Shown piece after piece: positions 9,721 to 20,775 of a DNA stretch of 64,000 nucleotides. The position numbers and the translations under genes are program-made. The first letter of the stretch is position 1; each line of letters opens with the position of its first letter. The stretch lies in contig CM074762.1 in the NCBI GenBank assembly GCA_037355855.1, forward strand, positions 2,480,001-2,544,000, given 5' to 3'. The notes under the pieces were generated by a model, which saw nothing but the letters and a program-made list of their open reading frames with translations, did no database searches and was not told the origin of the DNA. The DNA comes from Pseudo-nitzschia pungens (Eukaryota; Bacillariophyta; Bacillariophyceae; Bacillariales; Bacillariaceae).

Positions 9721-10470
9721 TTAGTTTGCTCTCTTTTTGTTTCTTCTTCGGCGAAGTCTTGAGAGAAGGGGTTTCTTGACAGTCATATATTCACTCATTG
9801 GTACTCTGGGTTTCTCGAGTCTTTTCTTGCGAAAGAAATCTTTCAGTAGTTCTGCGCATTCTTCTTTCCGCACTCCGGGCACGACTTCTTCTATCGTATG
9901 AAAAGGATGCTTGTAATCATCCAACATTCGCATGTGCGATTCAATTGCACCCAAGCGGACTTGTGGCGCACCATATACCACTGTATGAATGCGAAAGGCC
10001 TGTGCCGACGAAAGGCATATCGGGCACGGTTCCATGGTGCTGTAGAGTGTTGTATTGAATAACCGCCAATTCCGAATGCTTTTTGACGCACGCCGAAGAG
10101 CCGTGATTTCGGCGTGGGCTGTTGCATCCTGGGTTGTTTCCACCATATTGTAGCCACGAGAAAGAATGTGAAAGCTTCCTTCGTCCTCGTCGCCTTCAAC
10201 AATTACCGCCCCTATAGGAACCTCACCCTTTCTCCCAGCTTCTTTGGCCTCTTCAATTGCTAACCCCATAAAATAATTGTGTACGAAGGTAGCATTCCCT
10301 GCACATTGTGGTGGAAAATCTACTTTGCTTGTTCTCATGTGATTTATCCTTCTCCGCAACGACGTGTATGATGGCTTCGTCCATGACAAGACGAAGTCAG
10401 TCAGCTGAAAGAAAACAGCCAAAAAGGTTATGAATGTAACATATTGACGAGGATTATTCACCAGTTTCAT
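9721..10470 (-). CDS. TadA-like tRNA adenosine deaminase, probably plastid-targeted
   Basis: A 249-aa zinc deaminase. The TadA/Tad2 signature is complete: VPIGAVIV, then ATAHAEI (zinc His and proton-shuttling Glu) and EPCPIC (two zinc Cys), with NWRL and the late GVRKEECAELLKDFFRKKR helix typical of TadA. The family converts adenosine-34 to inosine in tRNA; bacterial and plastid forms act on tRNA-Arg(ACG). The N-terminus is a hydrophobic signal (about residues 9-29) followed by W and a basic, Ser/Thr-rich stretch, the layout of a diatom plastid presequence (VLS|W). Plastid location is therefore likely but inferred. An Arg/Lys-rich tail of about 20 residues extends past the usual end. Start is the ATG at 10470; single exon. 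It converges on the polymerase gene with almost no spacer. Confidence 0.88.
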   Translation of the reverse strand: MKLVNNPRQYVTFITFLAVFFQLTDFVLSWTKPSYTSLRRRINHMRTSKVDFPPQCAGNATFVHNYFMGLAIEEAKEAGRKGEVPIGAVIVEGDEDEGSFHILSRGYNMVETTQDATAHAEITALRRASKSIRNWRLFNTTLYSTMEPCPICLSSAQAFRIHTVVYGAPQVRLGAIESHMRMLDDYKHPFHTIEEVVPGVRKEECAELLKDFFRKKRLEKPRVPMSEYMTVKKPLLSRLRRRRNKKRAN

Positions 10471-11304
10471 GATTCAATACAAGATCTCGATGGTGACGAT
10501 ATCCTTTCATTTAAAGTCGGTGGATGACAGCATCTGAGGCCAACGAACAATCAACCTCTGCAGATTGATTTTTTGAAAATTTTGTTGCAAGACCATAATT
10601 TTGAGAGGTGAGAGATTTTGTTCGGTTTTCTACCAACTTTACTAGCTCGTGCGTGCAAACTTACGTCTGACGCCATACAATACGGTAAGACCTTACGGCT
10701 AACCTTACTCATACCGTCCTTCAGACGACTCACTCACTCACTCACTCACTCACTCATTCCTCCGCACTCGATATTCCTCACTCATTCCAGACCAGGGATC
10801 ACTCACACCAATAAAGGGTTTTCAGTTTTCATCGAGTCCCCAATACTGAATACGGGATTCATTCGCGCTCCGGGGTAAGTCCGAAACCAATTATCATTAT
10901 CATCATACGAGAACGAGTATCGTAAAGTAACCTTTAGAAGAAAAGGAATTCGTTTGCGCAAAGAATTAGGAGACATCTTTCATAAAAAAAATCGCAGTAA
11001 AATGACGATAATCATTTTTTCGTCTTCGATTATCCGCGACTCCATTGCGCACCAAAACGCCGGGCGGCACGAGTTGTATCTATCATGCGTTGAATTCTGT
11101 TTGTCACAAGTCACACAAGAAACCAAAAATCGGATTACTACCGTTTTCCGATTTTTCCCGAGCGGTCAAGAGTTGGTTACACACAACAAAGGCACATTGC
11201 AAGAAAGTTTTGGCCATGAACTTCTCGTCTGGGATTTTGTCACGCTACGAAATTAAATAGTTTAGCATTGATCATCGCAAAACCAAATTCTCACCATCGT
11301 GACG
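10471..11304. other. Spacer with CTCA microsatellite and dispersed words
   Basis: No gene supported; the ~100-aa open frame around 10954-11256 has no family features. It holds copies of the dispersed spacer words near 10680-10715 (GGTAAGACCTTACGG, AACCTTAC) and a CTCA microsatellite of about seven units at 10727-10757. It should carry the promoters of both the deaminase (-) and the kinase (+). Confidence 0.55.
10727..10757. repeat. (CTCA)n microsatellite
   Basis: About seven uninterrupted CTCA units directly after a patch of GTAAG/CTTAC words. Confidence 0.85.
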
Positions 11305-13365
11305 ATGTATTGCATGCACTTTCGACGGTCCTCCGTTGGTGTTGACAACAACCGAACGAATAGTAGTCCGTCCGAATGTTACAAAAAGATCGAGCGTCGA
11401 TTGCGAAGTTACGATGGCATTAATCTTTCAGACTGTGAATTGGGTGAATACGTTGCGGAATACAAGATGGATTCGCATGAGTCTGAAATTAATCTTTGCC
11501 AAAAGCTTCGGAAACACTTGGACCAAACAGAACCACTGCATTCGCACGATGACGAGGAGGAGGATAGGGTATACCAAAAACACTCTTCACACACCAGAAA
11601 TACGGCGGAAAAGTCTACAACTTATTATTCATTTGCAGGTGCAAAGAATTCGAGACACGAAAAAGAAGAAAGGCAGCAAGAATCTGATGAACCCAAATCG
11701 TTTTTCTCGAACAGAAAAACTCCTTCACCTTCGAAGGAAGCAACTCAATACGAAAAACACCAACGGAAAATGAATTTGAGAAGTCAGCATTCAGAGCTCA
11801 GAGAGGGGAAACAGGATGATCCGCGTCAACCAAATATGGTAGCGACTCAAGTCCCTTTCGACGAAGATCAAAATTTATCATCATCTCCAACTTTCGTTGC
11901 AACGGATGAAACGAAAAAAAACATAACGACGTCGAAAGAAAAACTGTTCAAGTCCGAGCTACGTTTGAGAAATGAGTTAAGAAAGTCTTGTCGACTGCTA
12001 GACATGGAGAGGAATAAGAATCTCGCTTTGAAATGCAAACTTGATGACACAAAGTCTCGATTACAAACGTTGCAAGGATCTCAATCGGAAGACTTGATTT
12101 TGAAGGAATATTCTCTTCAGATTCAAAAACTTCAGGACGACGTTGTGCGTTACCGCAAAGCGTTTGAAGGAGAAAAGCAGAAACGAGAACAGGTCGAAGA
12201 TCAACTACAAGAAACTCGACAAGACAATCAAAGGTATGCTGAACAAATGGATGTACTGGTCTTCCAGCACATTCCAAGAGTGACACCGGTATTCAAAGAT
12301 ATTGGTCATGTAGACTTCAATATCAATGAATCGTTTGATTCAGTAGGATCGTATCGAATTGGAGAAGTGCTTGGTGAAGGATACTATGGCTCAGTTCGAA
12401 TCGGATCCCATACGAAAAAACAGGAAAGATTTGCCATCAAGATCTTGAAAAAAAGCAATATCAGGCGATTCAAAGACCTGAAACAAATTGCCACGGAGGT
12501 TCATGTGTTAACAACATACCGACATCCGAATATAGTTCACTTGCAGGAGGTGATTCACACGGTGGACAACATCTACATGGTCACTGAACTGTGTTTCATG
12601 GATTTGCACAAGTACCATAACGAGATTGGGTTGAGCATTGAGAGCGCCAGACAAGTCATTTTCGGTATCCTTCAACCCATAAGTCACTTACACTCTCATG
12701 GCATATGCCATCTCGACTTGAAACCAGAAAATATTCTATTGACGAAATCGCTTGATTCACACAATGCCAAATACGAATTCGTTCGAATATGTGACTTTGG
12801 TCTTGTTAATATGGCAAAGAGAACGGATAAAAACAAAGATATCATTCGTGAAGGCTATGCATGTGGAACTCCTGGATTTTACGCCCCAGAGATGATCCTC
12901 CAGGACAGATTCGAAGGAAGATCTGCAGACATGGTAAGTCCCAGAACTTGAGAAAAAATCCTAGCACGCTTTTTGGTTTCATGAATTGGACAAGAACTCT
13001 ACACTTTCCTTTCTACAATTACTTACTTTGTTCTAAAATATTTTCCAATAACCACCTCGTTCAAACAAAAGTGGTCATTGGGATGTATTATTCTAGAAAT
13101 AACGTTGGGCTTCACTCAACAGTGGATCGATAGTTATGATCAAGCCGAAAATAGCCACGATGTTTTTCGGACTGGTTTGGAATCTTGCCTTATGGAAATT
13201 TCGATGGAACAATATCCCAATTACACGAGCCTATTAGACCTTCTCCACAACTGCCTTTCTATCGATTCATCGAAGAGAATCACCTCCCGAGACGCACTGG
13301 GTCATTCTTGGGTTGCAGGTATAGGGAACAAGGTTACCATTGGAAATAGTGACAACATGCTATGA
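11305..13365 (+). CDS. Serine/threonine protein kinase with N-terminal coiled coil, non-RD
   Basis: Two exons, 11305-12933 and 13072-13365 (intron 138 nt, phase 0; joined residues read ADM|WSLGC). Start is the first in-frame ATG, 11305; another in-frame ATG lies at 11314. The first ~210 residues are hydrophilic and probably disordered; about 210-320 form a coiled coil (ELRLRNELRKSCRLLDMERN and following heptads). The kinase domain begins near 347: glycine loop GEGYYGSV (~357), Lys in FAIKIL (~379), catalytic HLDLKPEN (Asp at ~471), DFG (Asp ~497), and APE in YAPEM. All catalytic residues are kept, but the Arg of the usual HRD is Leu, so this is a non-RD kinase whose activation need not depend on loop phosphorylation. 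The general look is CAMK-like; substrates cannot be told. An upstream noncoding exon is possible. Confidence 0.9.
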
Positions 13366-14228
13366 TGGAAGCGAGGATCTTCATAAAAAAACATCGTCCG
13401 ACAGCAAGCACTCAAATTGCGATCATGATGTTGATAAAGTAGAACTCGTCTTGCATATCATGCGCACAACACAAGTACGGGTAGAGACCAAATAATAGTC
13501 TAACTCTTTCCCGCATCGAACACAACGGTGAGGACCAGTTCTTCCAAATCGAATCGTTGTTGATACAGAGGGCGCATTAAATTAATATAATTACTATGGT
13601 CTTGCTACTTTTATCCATTTAGACGTAAAGATCAAAGTTATCCATTACTACGAAATTCCTAACACCTGTCCCTCGATTGTTCTACACATCTTTGTAAGAG
13701 TAACTAAGGTTTACTACTACATGGACCGAAGGACGTCAGTTTGGAATTTCGTAGTACAAGTAAGTTTATCAACTCGTCAGAGTTGAACACGACGAAGCTA
13801 ATCTTACCAAGAAAACACTGAAAGATGTCATTTCCCGTTGTCATTCCAATAGTATTGTTGACTGATGATAGACGTAACCTTACGGTAAGCAGGTAAGTTA
13901 CTTGAACTCGTAAGGTTACTGGTACGTAGTAGTAGATCCATGCAATTCGGTAAGATACTAGATAAGGTTTCCCCGTACCGATAGGATAAGCCTTACCGGT
14001 AGTGTTGAATAAGATTTACTGAGGGGTCTGGATTCCCCGAATGAAACCGAATTGAAAAAACTATCCGTTCTCACCCCCCAATCTCTTTGTTGAAGATAGA
14101 TCACCGATCTTTTAGTCACGAACACATATTGGTCACGGTCAAAAATATGATTACTTTTCTCTTCCTTCGTTTTTGATTGTTTCTTCGTTTGTTGTTTGTT
14201 TCAATAATAAAAAATACTACCTTTCACC
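13366..14228. other. Spacer/promoter region upstream of the light-harvesting gene
   Basis: No gene. At about 13690-14010 there is a dense cluster of the dispersed words on both strands: GTAACCTTACGGTAAG, GTAAGGTTACTGG, TAAGCCTTACCGGTA. The last 200 bases before the Lhc start are T-rich on the + strand (TTTTCTCTTCC, TTGTTTG), as in other strongly expressed genes of this kind, ending in CACCATG. Confidence 0.6.
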
Positions 14229-15175
14229 ATGAAGTTCCTCATCACCGCCCTCCTAGCCAGCAGTGCTGCCGCCTTTGCTCCCGTCGCATCGAACTCTCGT
14301 GCTTCGGTCGCTGTCCAAGAAACCAAGGCCGACCTCGAGGTTCTTGCCAAGGAATTGAACCCTGTTGTTGGCTTCTTCGATCCTCTCGAACTTGCGGATG
14401 ATAACTTCTGGGAGCAATCCAACGAAGCCACTATCGGCTTCCTTCGGGAAGCTGAAATCAAACACGGACGCATTGCTATGTTTGCATTCGTTGGATACAT
14501 TGTTCACGCCAATGGAATCAAATTCCCTTGGGCGATGCAAATGGATGGAACTCCCTTCCCAACCGTCTCTAGCGCTCCCGAAGCATGGGATCAAATCTCT
14601 GATGCTGCTAAATGGCAAATTTTCGGTTTCATTGGATTCCTAGAATTCGTAAGTAATTCTCACAGTAAAAAAAAGAGTCGAACATAACTTGAAAAATGAG
14701 GAACGCATCGCTGCAACGTAGTTCCAATGCTTTCAACTACATATGCATGCCTTAGGTTTTTGCACGAAATGCGATGGACGTGAGAGATTTTCGATGGCTA
14801 ACCCTCAATGCTTTGTTGCGTGTTCTCATTTCGCAATTGCAGTACCGTGAGGTTACGGGAACCCACTACATGCGTGGCGGAAAGCCCGGTGACTACCCTG
14901 ATTTCGATGCCAAAGTCATCCCCGGTGGAGCTCTCAACCTTTACGATCCCCTTGGATGGTCGAAGAACCGATCCGAAGAAGCCAAGGCAGACGGATTGAA
15001 GAAAGAACTCAACAATGGACGTCTTGCCATGCTTGGAATTTTCGGATTTTTGAGTGAGGGTAAGGTCGAAGGATCTGTTCCTCTTCTGAAGGGCATCATC
15101 CCTCACTACGATGGCGAACCAATGGCACCATTCACGGACTCCATCCTTCCCAAGCTTACTGTCTTCACCGGTTAA
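14229..15175 (+). CDS. Light-harvesting chlorophyll-binding protein, FCP/Lhc family
   Basis: Thylakoid antenna protein. Two exons, 14229-14648 and 14843-15175 (intron 194 nt, phase 0), 250 aa. The presequence is a hydrophobic signal ending ASSAAAFAP, the classic diatom plastid-import motif. Helix 1 carries the chlorophyll-binding signature REAEIKHGRIAMFAFVGY and helix 3 its counterpart KKELNNGRLAMLGIFGF, each with the Glu and Arg that bind chlorophyll and pair across the membrane. Helix 2 spans roughly AAKWQIFGFIGFLEF into YREV, where the intron sits. The loop LYDPLGWSK is also typical. I cannot assign the subfamily (Lhcf, Lhcr or other) from sequence alone; the FWEQSNEATIGF segment and the long YREVTGTHYMRGGKPGDYP loop would help in a tree. 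Expected to be light-regulated. Confidence 0.95.
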
Positions 15176-15506
15176 ACAGTATTTTTTATGAAAGAGAAGT
15201 CGTTTCTCTTAAGCAGCTAGAGAGAGTGATGAAGTGAACCTTCAAAACGAGATCCAAGGAAGGAAAGAGAAAGGGAGGCACAATATAGAGCCAGTTTTCT
15301 CTCGTACCGTCAAACAGGCTACGATACGTTAGTATTTAAATTTTATAGTTGACTGGTCCCTATTGGATGAAACGACGCTCTACTTCAATGAAATACCCTC
15401 GTTATGTGATACTTCGTATCTCCAACATCTTGTCAAACTCAGGGGCGAAAGGTGACATGACCTGCATCATGCATTGTTTCAGAGCAAAATTTCGTTTTCA
15501 AACTGA
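15176..15506. other. Spacer between two convergent genes
   Basis: Short 3' spacer between the Lhc gene and the end of the minus-strand polymerase. Purine-rich near 15190-15270. No gene or clear signal seen; presumably both 3' UTRs. Confidence 0.55.
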
Positions 15507-18344
15507 TTATTCTACCCACCTGTGCCTCTTCTCTTCTTTGAATTCCGTTGGATTCAATGTAAGATCAGCTTTGAGATGTTTATTAATAGGTTCCAATGAG
15601 TCCCAATAGTGCCTCTCATGCGGAGGACGGTAAACCAGCTCCAAACGGTTGAAAATCTCACGCTCTGTAGAAGCTTCTAAGACTCTCGTTGTTCCATCGC
15701 CTCGGTCGAAAAGTCCATGATCATTCAACGTGTAATTGAATACACGGGTTGCCCACAACCGCATGCTCCTATTGAAATATCCTGTCACGAAAAACAAGTG
15801 GGGGAGAGTATCAAACAAGAAGTACTGAGTCCTTTTCCAAAAGTCTTCGAAGGTCATAGCAAGCAAGAACAATACATACAAATCTCGCTTACCGTTTCCA
15901 GTGAAGTACAGAGTAGCAAAAGCTCGTTCTCGATAAGGATAAAATTTTATATCGACTCGTCTTCGCACCTTTGGCTGAACCGGACTGTACAGACAACCCA
16001 TGTAGAAGTCATATTGAGTTCGCTTAGATTGGATCTTCGTCCGTCTCCATGCCTCCTCTGGCACATATTGGGATGCTTTTTCGTAGTCGGTACAATGACA
16101 ACCTGTCGTCATACCAACCAGAAACGTAAGATGCATCGCGATCTTTCCTTCATTCCACAGTGCATCTGATGAACAAGTTGCGAGAGAAAGAATGGTATCG
16201 GCGTTAAAGTGACGTAAAATAAAAAGTTGAAGATTCTGATCGTAATCATCATGTTCCTTTATCACAGAAGCTTACCAATAATCTGACCTAATGCAGTAAT
16301 GGGAATGGTCTCAATGAAGTTTGGATGACAAAGTAGGATATCGACATCTCCGCAGTCATGTTTTTCACGCCGGTAAGATCCCATGATCGATGTCTCAATT
16401 CCGGGAAACAATCTTTCGGCAACTATCCTGACCATGCTACCAATCTCTTCTACTTCTGACCGAGGCATTCGATCAAGAATATCTTCGTAACAATCCACAC
16501 CAGCAAGCTGGTTTCGTTCCAAGGATAATTCATTGTGATTGATGGCATCTCGCACGTCATCAATTGTTTTGTAACCTAGGGAAATTAACTCCCTAGCTTT
16601 TACAGGTCCCACACCCCATATATCTGTCATTGCTTTCATTGCTTGTCGTTGCTTGTCAGACTTGAATTCATTTATTCTGGTAATCGTACCATAATTTAAA
16701 CATTCTTGAATCTTATTACACACACTATTTCCAAAGCCCTTGATCGATCTCAATCGCTTTTGTGTATCATCATCGCTGTTAACTTCAAAGTCTAGTTCCA
16801 GAAGCCGACCCGCTACGATCCGAAAACTATAAGCTCTCCATTCATCACCAGAAACGAGCGGCATAGATTGATGAAGATTTGCAAGAGTCTTGAATGCCGT
16901 TGCCGCATGGACATTTCGAGGGAAACTTTTTTGTGATTTGGTTCTTGAAAAATCGTTGTCGTTTTTGCTTCCTTTCTTTTTACTTAGAAAGTCATCCATT
17001 GGTTCGTTTCTCTCCCTTTTTCGTTTCACCGAGTTGTGGGCAATTGATATTTTGTTGATGATTGGGTCATAGGACCAGAAATGGATTCGAGTTGGAGCAT
17101 TAAGGCATTTCGCTGAATTGATGCAATAGTCTGCCCATAACGGCACAACACAACGAATATCAGAGTTCTCCTCCAAATGCCGCCGCAACCTTGACTCTGC
17201 GACACCCAATCGTTTGGCTACTACCTCCAGTGATCGGATTGTTTCGCTTATGACAATATAATTTGCCTTCCATAGATTGCCTACTATCTTCGCTCCGAGC
17301 AATTTAAAGTTATGCTCAAGTTTTTGTCGTCGAGATGCCGAAAATCCTTCAAACACCAACACCAATTCATTTTGTATGTACACGTAGCATATATCAAGAT
17401 TACCATCAGCGGAGAAAAACTGCATTGCAATATTCTGCAAATAGGTTCTCTAGATTTAATCGAAGGCACGTTGGATACGGGAATATACATCAACCTTGTT
17501 GCAACGTACCATTTCCATAAGGAAAGAAATGAACATGAAAAGAGTTCCCTTCTGGACCAATGCGAGGACAATCATCGACTGAAATATTTGTTGTCGCTAG
17601 ATACTGTTCTCTGCTACAACTCACCACATGTCCTGATTGATTGGAACCGGTGTCTCCACTTTCGTGACTTTGGCCCGGTTTGAAAGCGTCCTTTGGATAA
17701 ACATCGTCACTGTGATTACTCAACTCGCCGTCTGTCGTCCTTAAAGCCCCTGATTTCGTTGAGTTTCGTTTGTCGTCGACGGGAAGGATTTTTGTCAACA
17801 TTCTTCCATGTTCGTACTCTGCCCCTTTATTCATTGACACGACCTTGAATTCTATGTGATCACTTCCTCCGACAGGTTGAAACGAAATAATATCCCCGGC
17901 ATTGATTTTGAGGGGAGGAGTAATCCACTCGTCTTGTCGTGCCTTTCCATCATTGGCTCCTTTCGCACAGCCATTTCCGCTCCCTTCGCACTCATGAATT
18001 GATTTGGCCATTGAAAAGACGTTGATGCCGTTCACCTTAATTATTGCGTGCTCACCACGAACCTGCATCCCAAACTCCGAAAATTTCAGTAGACGCCGGC
18101 TAAGAGATCTGACTCCCCACTTATTTGCGTCTTTGTAGTGCTTTAGCATTTCATCGTCACCGTCGCATGCTCTCCGGAACGATCTCAATAATTCAACTCG
18201 ACCAATGATTACAGGAGAATTTGACTCATGGCTTATTCGGACCAAAGCTGGACTCTCCGAGTCAATGTCGCCATCGTCACTAATCGTTTGCTCTTTGAAA
18301 CGTATGAAGGGAACGAGTCCAAAGCCTTGCCGGAGTTGACTCAT
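15507..18344 (-). CDS. Family-X DNA polymerase with FHA-like and BRCT domains (paralogue 2)
   Basis: Predicted repair polymerase, paralogous to the one at 6817-9703. Starts at ATG 18344. Exon 1 runs to about 17490-17520, then an intron of uncertain ends (acceptor candidates near 17425-17440), then an exon to 16276, an intron 16275-16166, an exon 16165-15893, an intron 15892-15782 and the last exon 15781-15507. The two resolved joins are strong: they restore LGQIIDALWNEGKIAMHL and YFTGNGYFNRSMR. Residues ~8-171 look FHA-like in the PNKP style (IIGR 46-49, LSRR 81-84, IKVNGIN 102-108, NAGDIISF ~148-155). BRCT follows (VLVFEGFSASRRQKLE to VVPLWADYCI), then helix-hairpin-helix (IKGFGNS, IWGVGPV) and the core with GSYRREK, GDVDIL and RRVDIKF, so all three metal-binding Asp are kept. 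Likely nuclear. Confidence 0.87.
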
Positions 18345-20091
18345 CGTTCGAATTATCTCTTAATAGATAATGTGGTGCCCTATGGGGTACCTAAGATTGG
18401 AATCAGAGCATTAGAAACAGAATAGTCGTCAACTATCAGTTCACTGTATCCTATCAACCTTTCATCGTCGATCGAAGCAGAAAAATTCTGGAAGGGAAGA
18501 GTTCATCATCAAAACAGTTCCAAATTGTACCAAATCTTTTACGTGCAGGCGAATTCAAATCGAACCGAGTACGAGAACTCATAGTAAGTAAGGTCCTTAC
18601 TTCAAAAGTGAGCGATTGATCTCAATTTTTTTCTAAGAGAGCAACCAAACTAGTTTGATGTGCAGGAATCATGTGGACTTTTTAGGTTTTGGGTGTTTCT
18701 TGGCGGTTTGGGTCTATTGGTATGGTCTGAGTGCTTGTTGTGTGTGTCAAGGGGAACTTTGCAGAAGAAGCTCTGTACTTGTTGTGGTTGGTTGTGTTTT
18801 TTTGCTGGTTTGGTTATTTTTGGGGTAGTCGGGGTCTTGGTGGTATGTGTTGAAAGCTAGTGAGTTTGGCTTGCTGTGGTTTGTTTGCTGTGTTTGCTGT
18901 GGCAGTTGGTAAGGTGATCAGGAGGGTGTGTTTTGGTGTTCTTGCCAACTTTGGTGGCAATATTGTGGTATTGGTGGTATTGGTATTGTTTGTGCATTTC
19001 TCGTTGTTATCATGGTTATCCGAGCCCCAGTGCTGTGGTTTTGAAGTGGTCGTCATTGTAGTTAAATGGGTAGCACTACCTGGCGTCGTTTCTTCGTTGT
19101 GGTTGCTGTTGTAAAAGGTGAAGGGATTTTTTGGCAGATTTCCAATGCCAGTCTTGTTGTGAACAGCTTTTCAAGGTGTCCATTGCAAGAACGACGAGGA
19201 CACCCAGTACCACGAGCCTACTACACACTGTACTTGCCCCCCGCTTTCATTTTGCGTTGGACTATGTCGGGTTTGGGTCAACGGTAGAGATTGCATGATT
19301 CTATACTGTCTTCGCACTTGCCTTGCCCAACGTCTACATTATCTACCGGTATCACTATCATCGGCAACGAACCAAAGTTTCTTCCGCGTTGAAATGCCTA
19401 TCATTCGCATTTACGAAGTACTTGCTACCTTTCCTCCGGAAGAAACACGATAGAACGATGAAGATAATTTTCCGTCGATGACAAAGAACCACAGCAGCGA
19501 GTGATACTTCGCTTCTACAGTCACATCGAAAAAACCAAACGATCATAATTCATGCAAGAGGATTGCATGCGACAAGTAATTATTGATAGTAGTTTTCTCC
19601 GTTGACTCGCAAATACCAAATACAATTTATCGGGTTAATATTTCAATTGCACAATGCTTATCCAATACCACTGCAGCTCCACTGAAACCTCACTTAGACA
19701 ATAATTGGGTATCTCAATCCTTCAATCCGATACGCCATAGTTCTCTTTCTTTGCTGGCTGTCCGATTCAATGGATTCATGGAACGTTTCTTTCCCGTCGC
19801 AGATACGTCAAATCTATTGGTGCAGTAACAATGTCGGCACAGAGACGAATTTGAGCGATAACGCACCAGAAATTATTCTGGTGTTCCGTTCATCGAGCAT
19901 CTTGGCTTCTGCTAAGATTGTTCCTGATGTATGCCAAACGAACCTCACCGGTTGGGGGCGAGCATTCCCATTGCGTAGTTTTTTCGAAAAGGGTGATTAT
20001 TTCAGTGGCAGAAAGGTCCAGTTGCTTCTGTTTGCGTGGATGCTGCCTCTGTTTTAAAGTGGTTTTGTTGCTGTGATTGGTGACAGCCAGT
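18345..20091. other. Spacer with a G+T-rich strand-skewed block
   Basis: No gene I can support in 1.7 kb. From about 18650 to 19130 the + strand is strikingly rich in G and T (TTGTTGTGTGTGTC, GGTGGTATTGGTATTG), leaving long open frames in several phases that encode only hydrophobic low-complexity sequence. The remainder (19140-20091) is ordinary in composition with no recognisable domain in any frame. Confidence 0.5.
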
Positions 20092-20775
20092 CTATGATAC
20101 AACAGGCTTGGCACATTTTCGGGGTTCTCGCACACCCGTTTCTGGACATTCCATTTCCTTCCAGGATACGGGAATCATCGGTACGCCTTTTCGTTGCGCT
20201 CGAATCACTCCTAGCTCGGTTTCTGCCGTAGTCAAAAAGTACCGCCTCGAATCTCCCATGCTGATAACGCGGCACGCAACCAGGTCTCCCGGTCGGAAGC
20301 AATCTCCGAGGACGGTGGCAACACTTTCTTCTTTGGAGGACGAAAAGGATCGTACGTCTTCCAGGCGGATCGCTCCCTCGTAGTAGGGAAGCTGAAGAGG
20401 GCCTACCCCCTCCGCAACTCGTATTTCCACCAGAGCATTCTGGGGGGTGATTCGAGATACCCTGCCAACGACGCGTTGTCCAACCTTCAGAACCTGGCTC
20501 GTAGCCGGTGGTTTCGAGGACACGATGGAACAGACAAAACCGGGGGCTTGGTTGCTGTCGACCATTGAGGTTTCACCACTATTGTCGCGATCGCCGGCTT
20601 CTGCAGCATTGGGTTCTTCTGTCAGCGTCAGCCTTCCAAGCAGACAAGCATAAATGTGACCACCCCTGACACACGTTCCAACTCCCGGACGAGCCTGACG
20701 GATTGTTCCTATCCTGTCCCCCGGCACAACAGTACTTCCATCCTTGTAGCGCAATACTGGTTTTTTCATCGACAT
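20092..20775 (-). CDS. CSL4: Exosome complex component CSL4 (EXOSC1)
   Basis: S1-domain cap subunit of the RNA exosome, which helps load RNA for 3'-5' decay and processing in nucleus and cytoplasm. Translation most likely begins at ATG 20775 (MSMKKPVLRYKDG), giving 227 aa, near the ~195 aa of the human protein; the frame is open 50 codons further upstream but that part has no similarity to the family. The N-terminal domain reads VVPGDRIG and RPGVGTCVRGGHIYACLLG. The S1 domain contains VGQRVVGRVSRITPQNALVEI, YEGAIRLEDVR, FRPGDLVACRVISMGD and YFLTTAETELGVI. The C-terminal part is the conserved MIPVSWKEMECPETGVREPRKCAK segment. In many CSL4 proteins the last region has a zinc ribbon; only two Cys remain here. 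A linker of about 50 acidic residues separates the first two domains. Confidence 0.93.
   Translation of the reverse strand: MSMKKPVLRYKDGSTVVPGDRIGTIRQARPGVGTCVRGGHIYACLLGRLTLTEEPNAAEAGDRDNSGETSMVDSNQAPGFVCSIVSSKPPATSQVLKVGQRVVGRVSRITPQNALVEIRVAEGVGPLQLPYYEGAIRLEDVRSFSSSKEESVATVLGDCFRPGDLVACRVISMGDSRRYFLTTAETELGVIRAQRKGVPMIPVSWKEMECPETGVREPRKCAKPVVS

Noticed and set aside
10954..11256. 100-codon frame ahead of the kinase gene
   Set aside because: Different frame from the kinase, no features; likely 5' UTR or spacer.
18660..19114. Two hydrophobic open frames in the G+T-rich block
   Set aside because: Val/Leu/Gly/Cys/Phe content follows directly from the base composition, the frames are in different phases, and no gene structure joins them.
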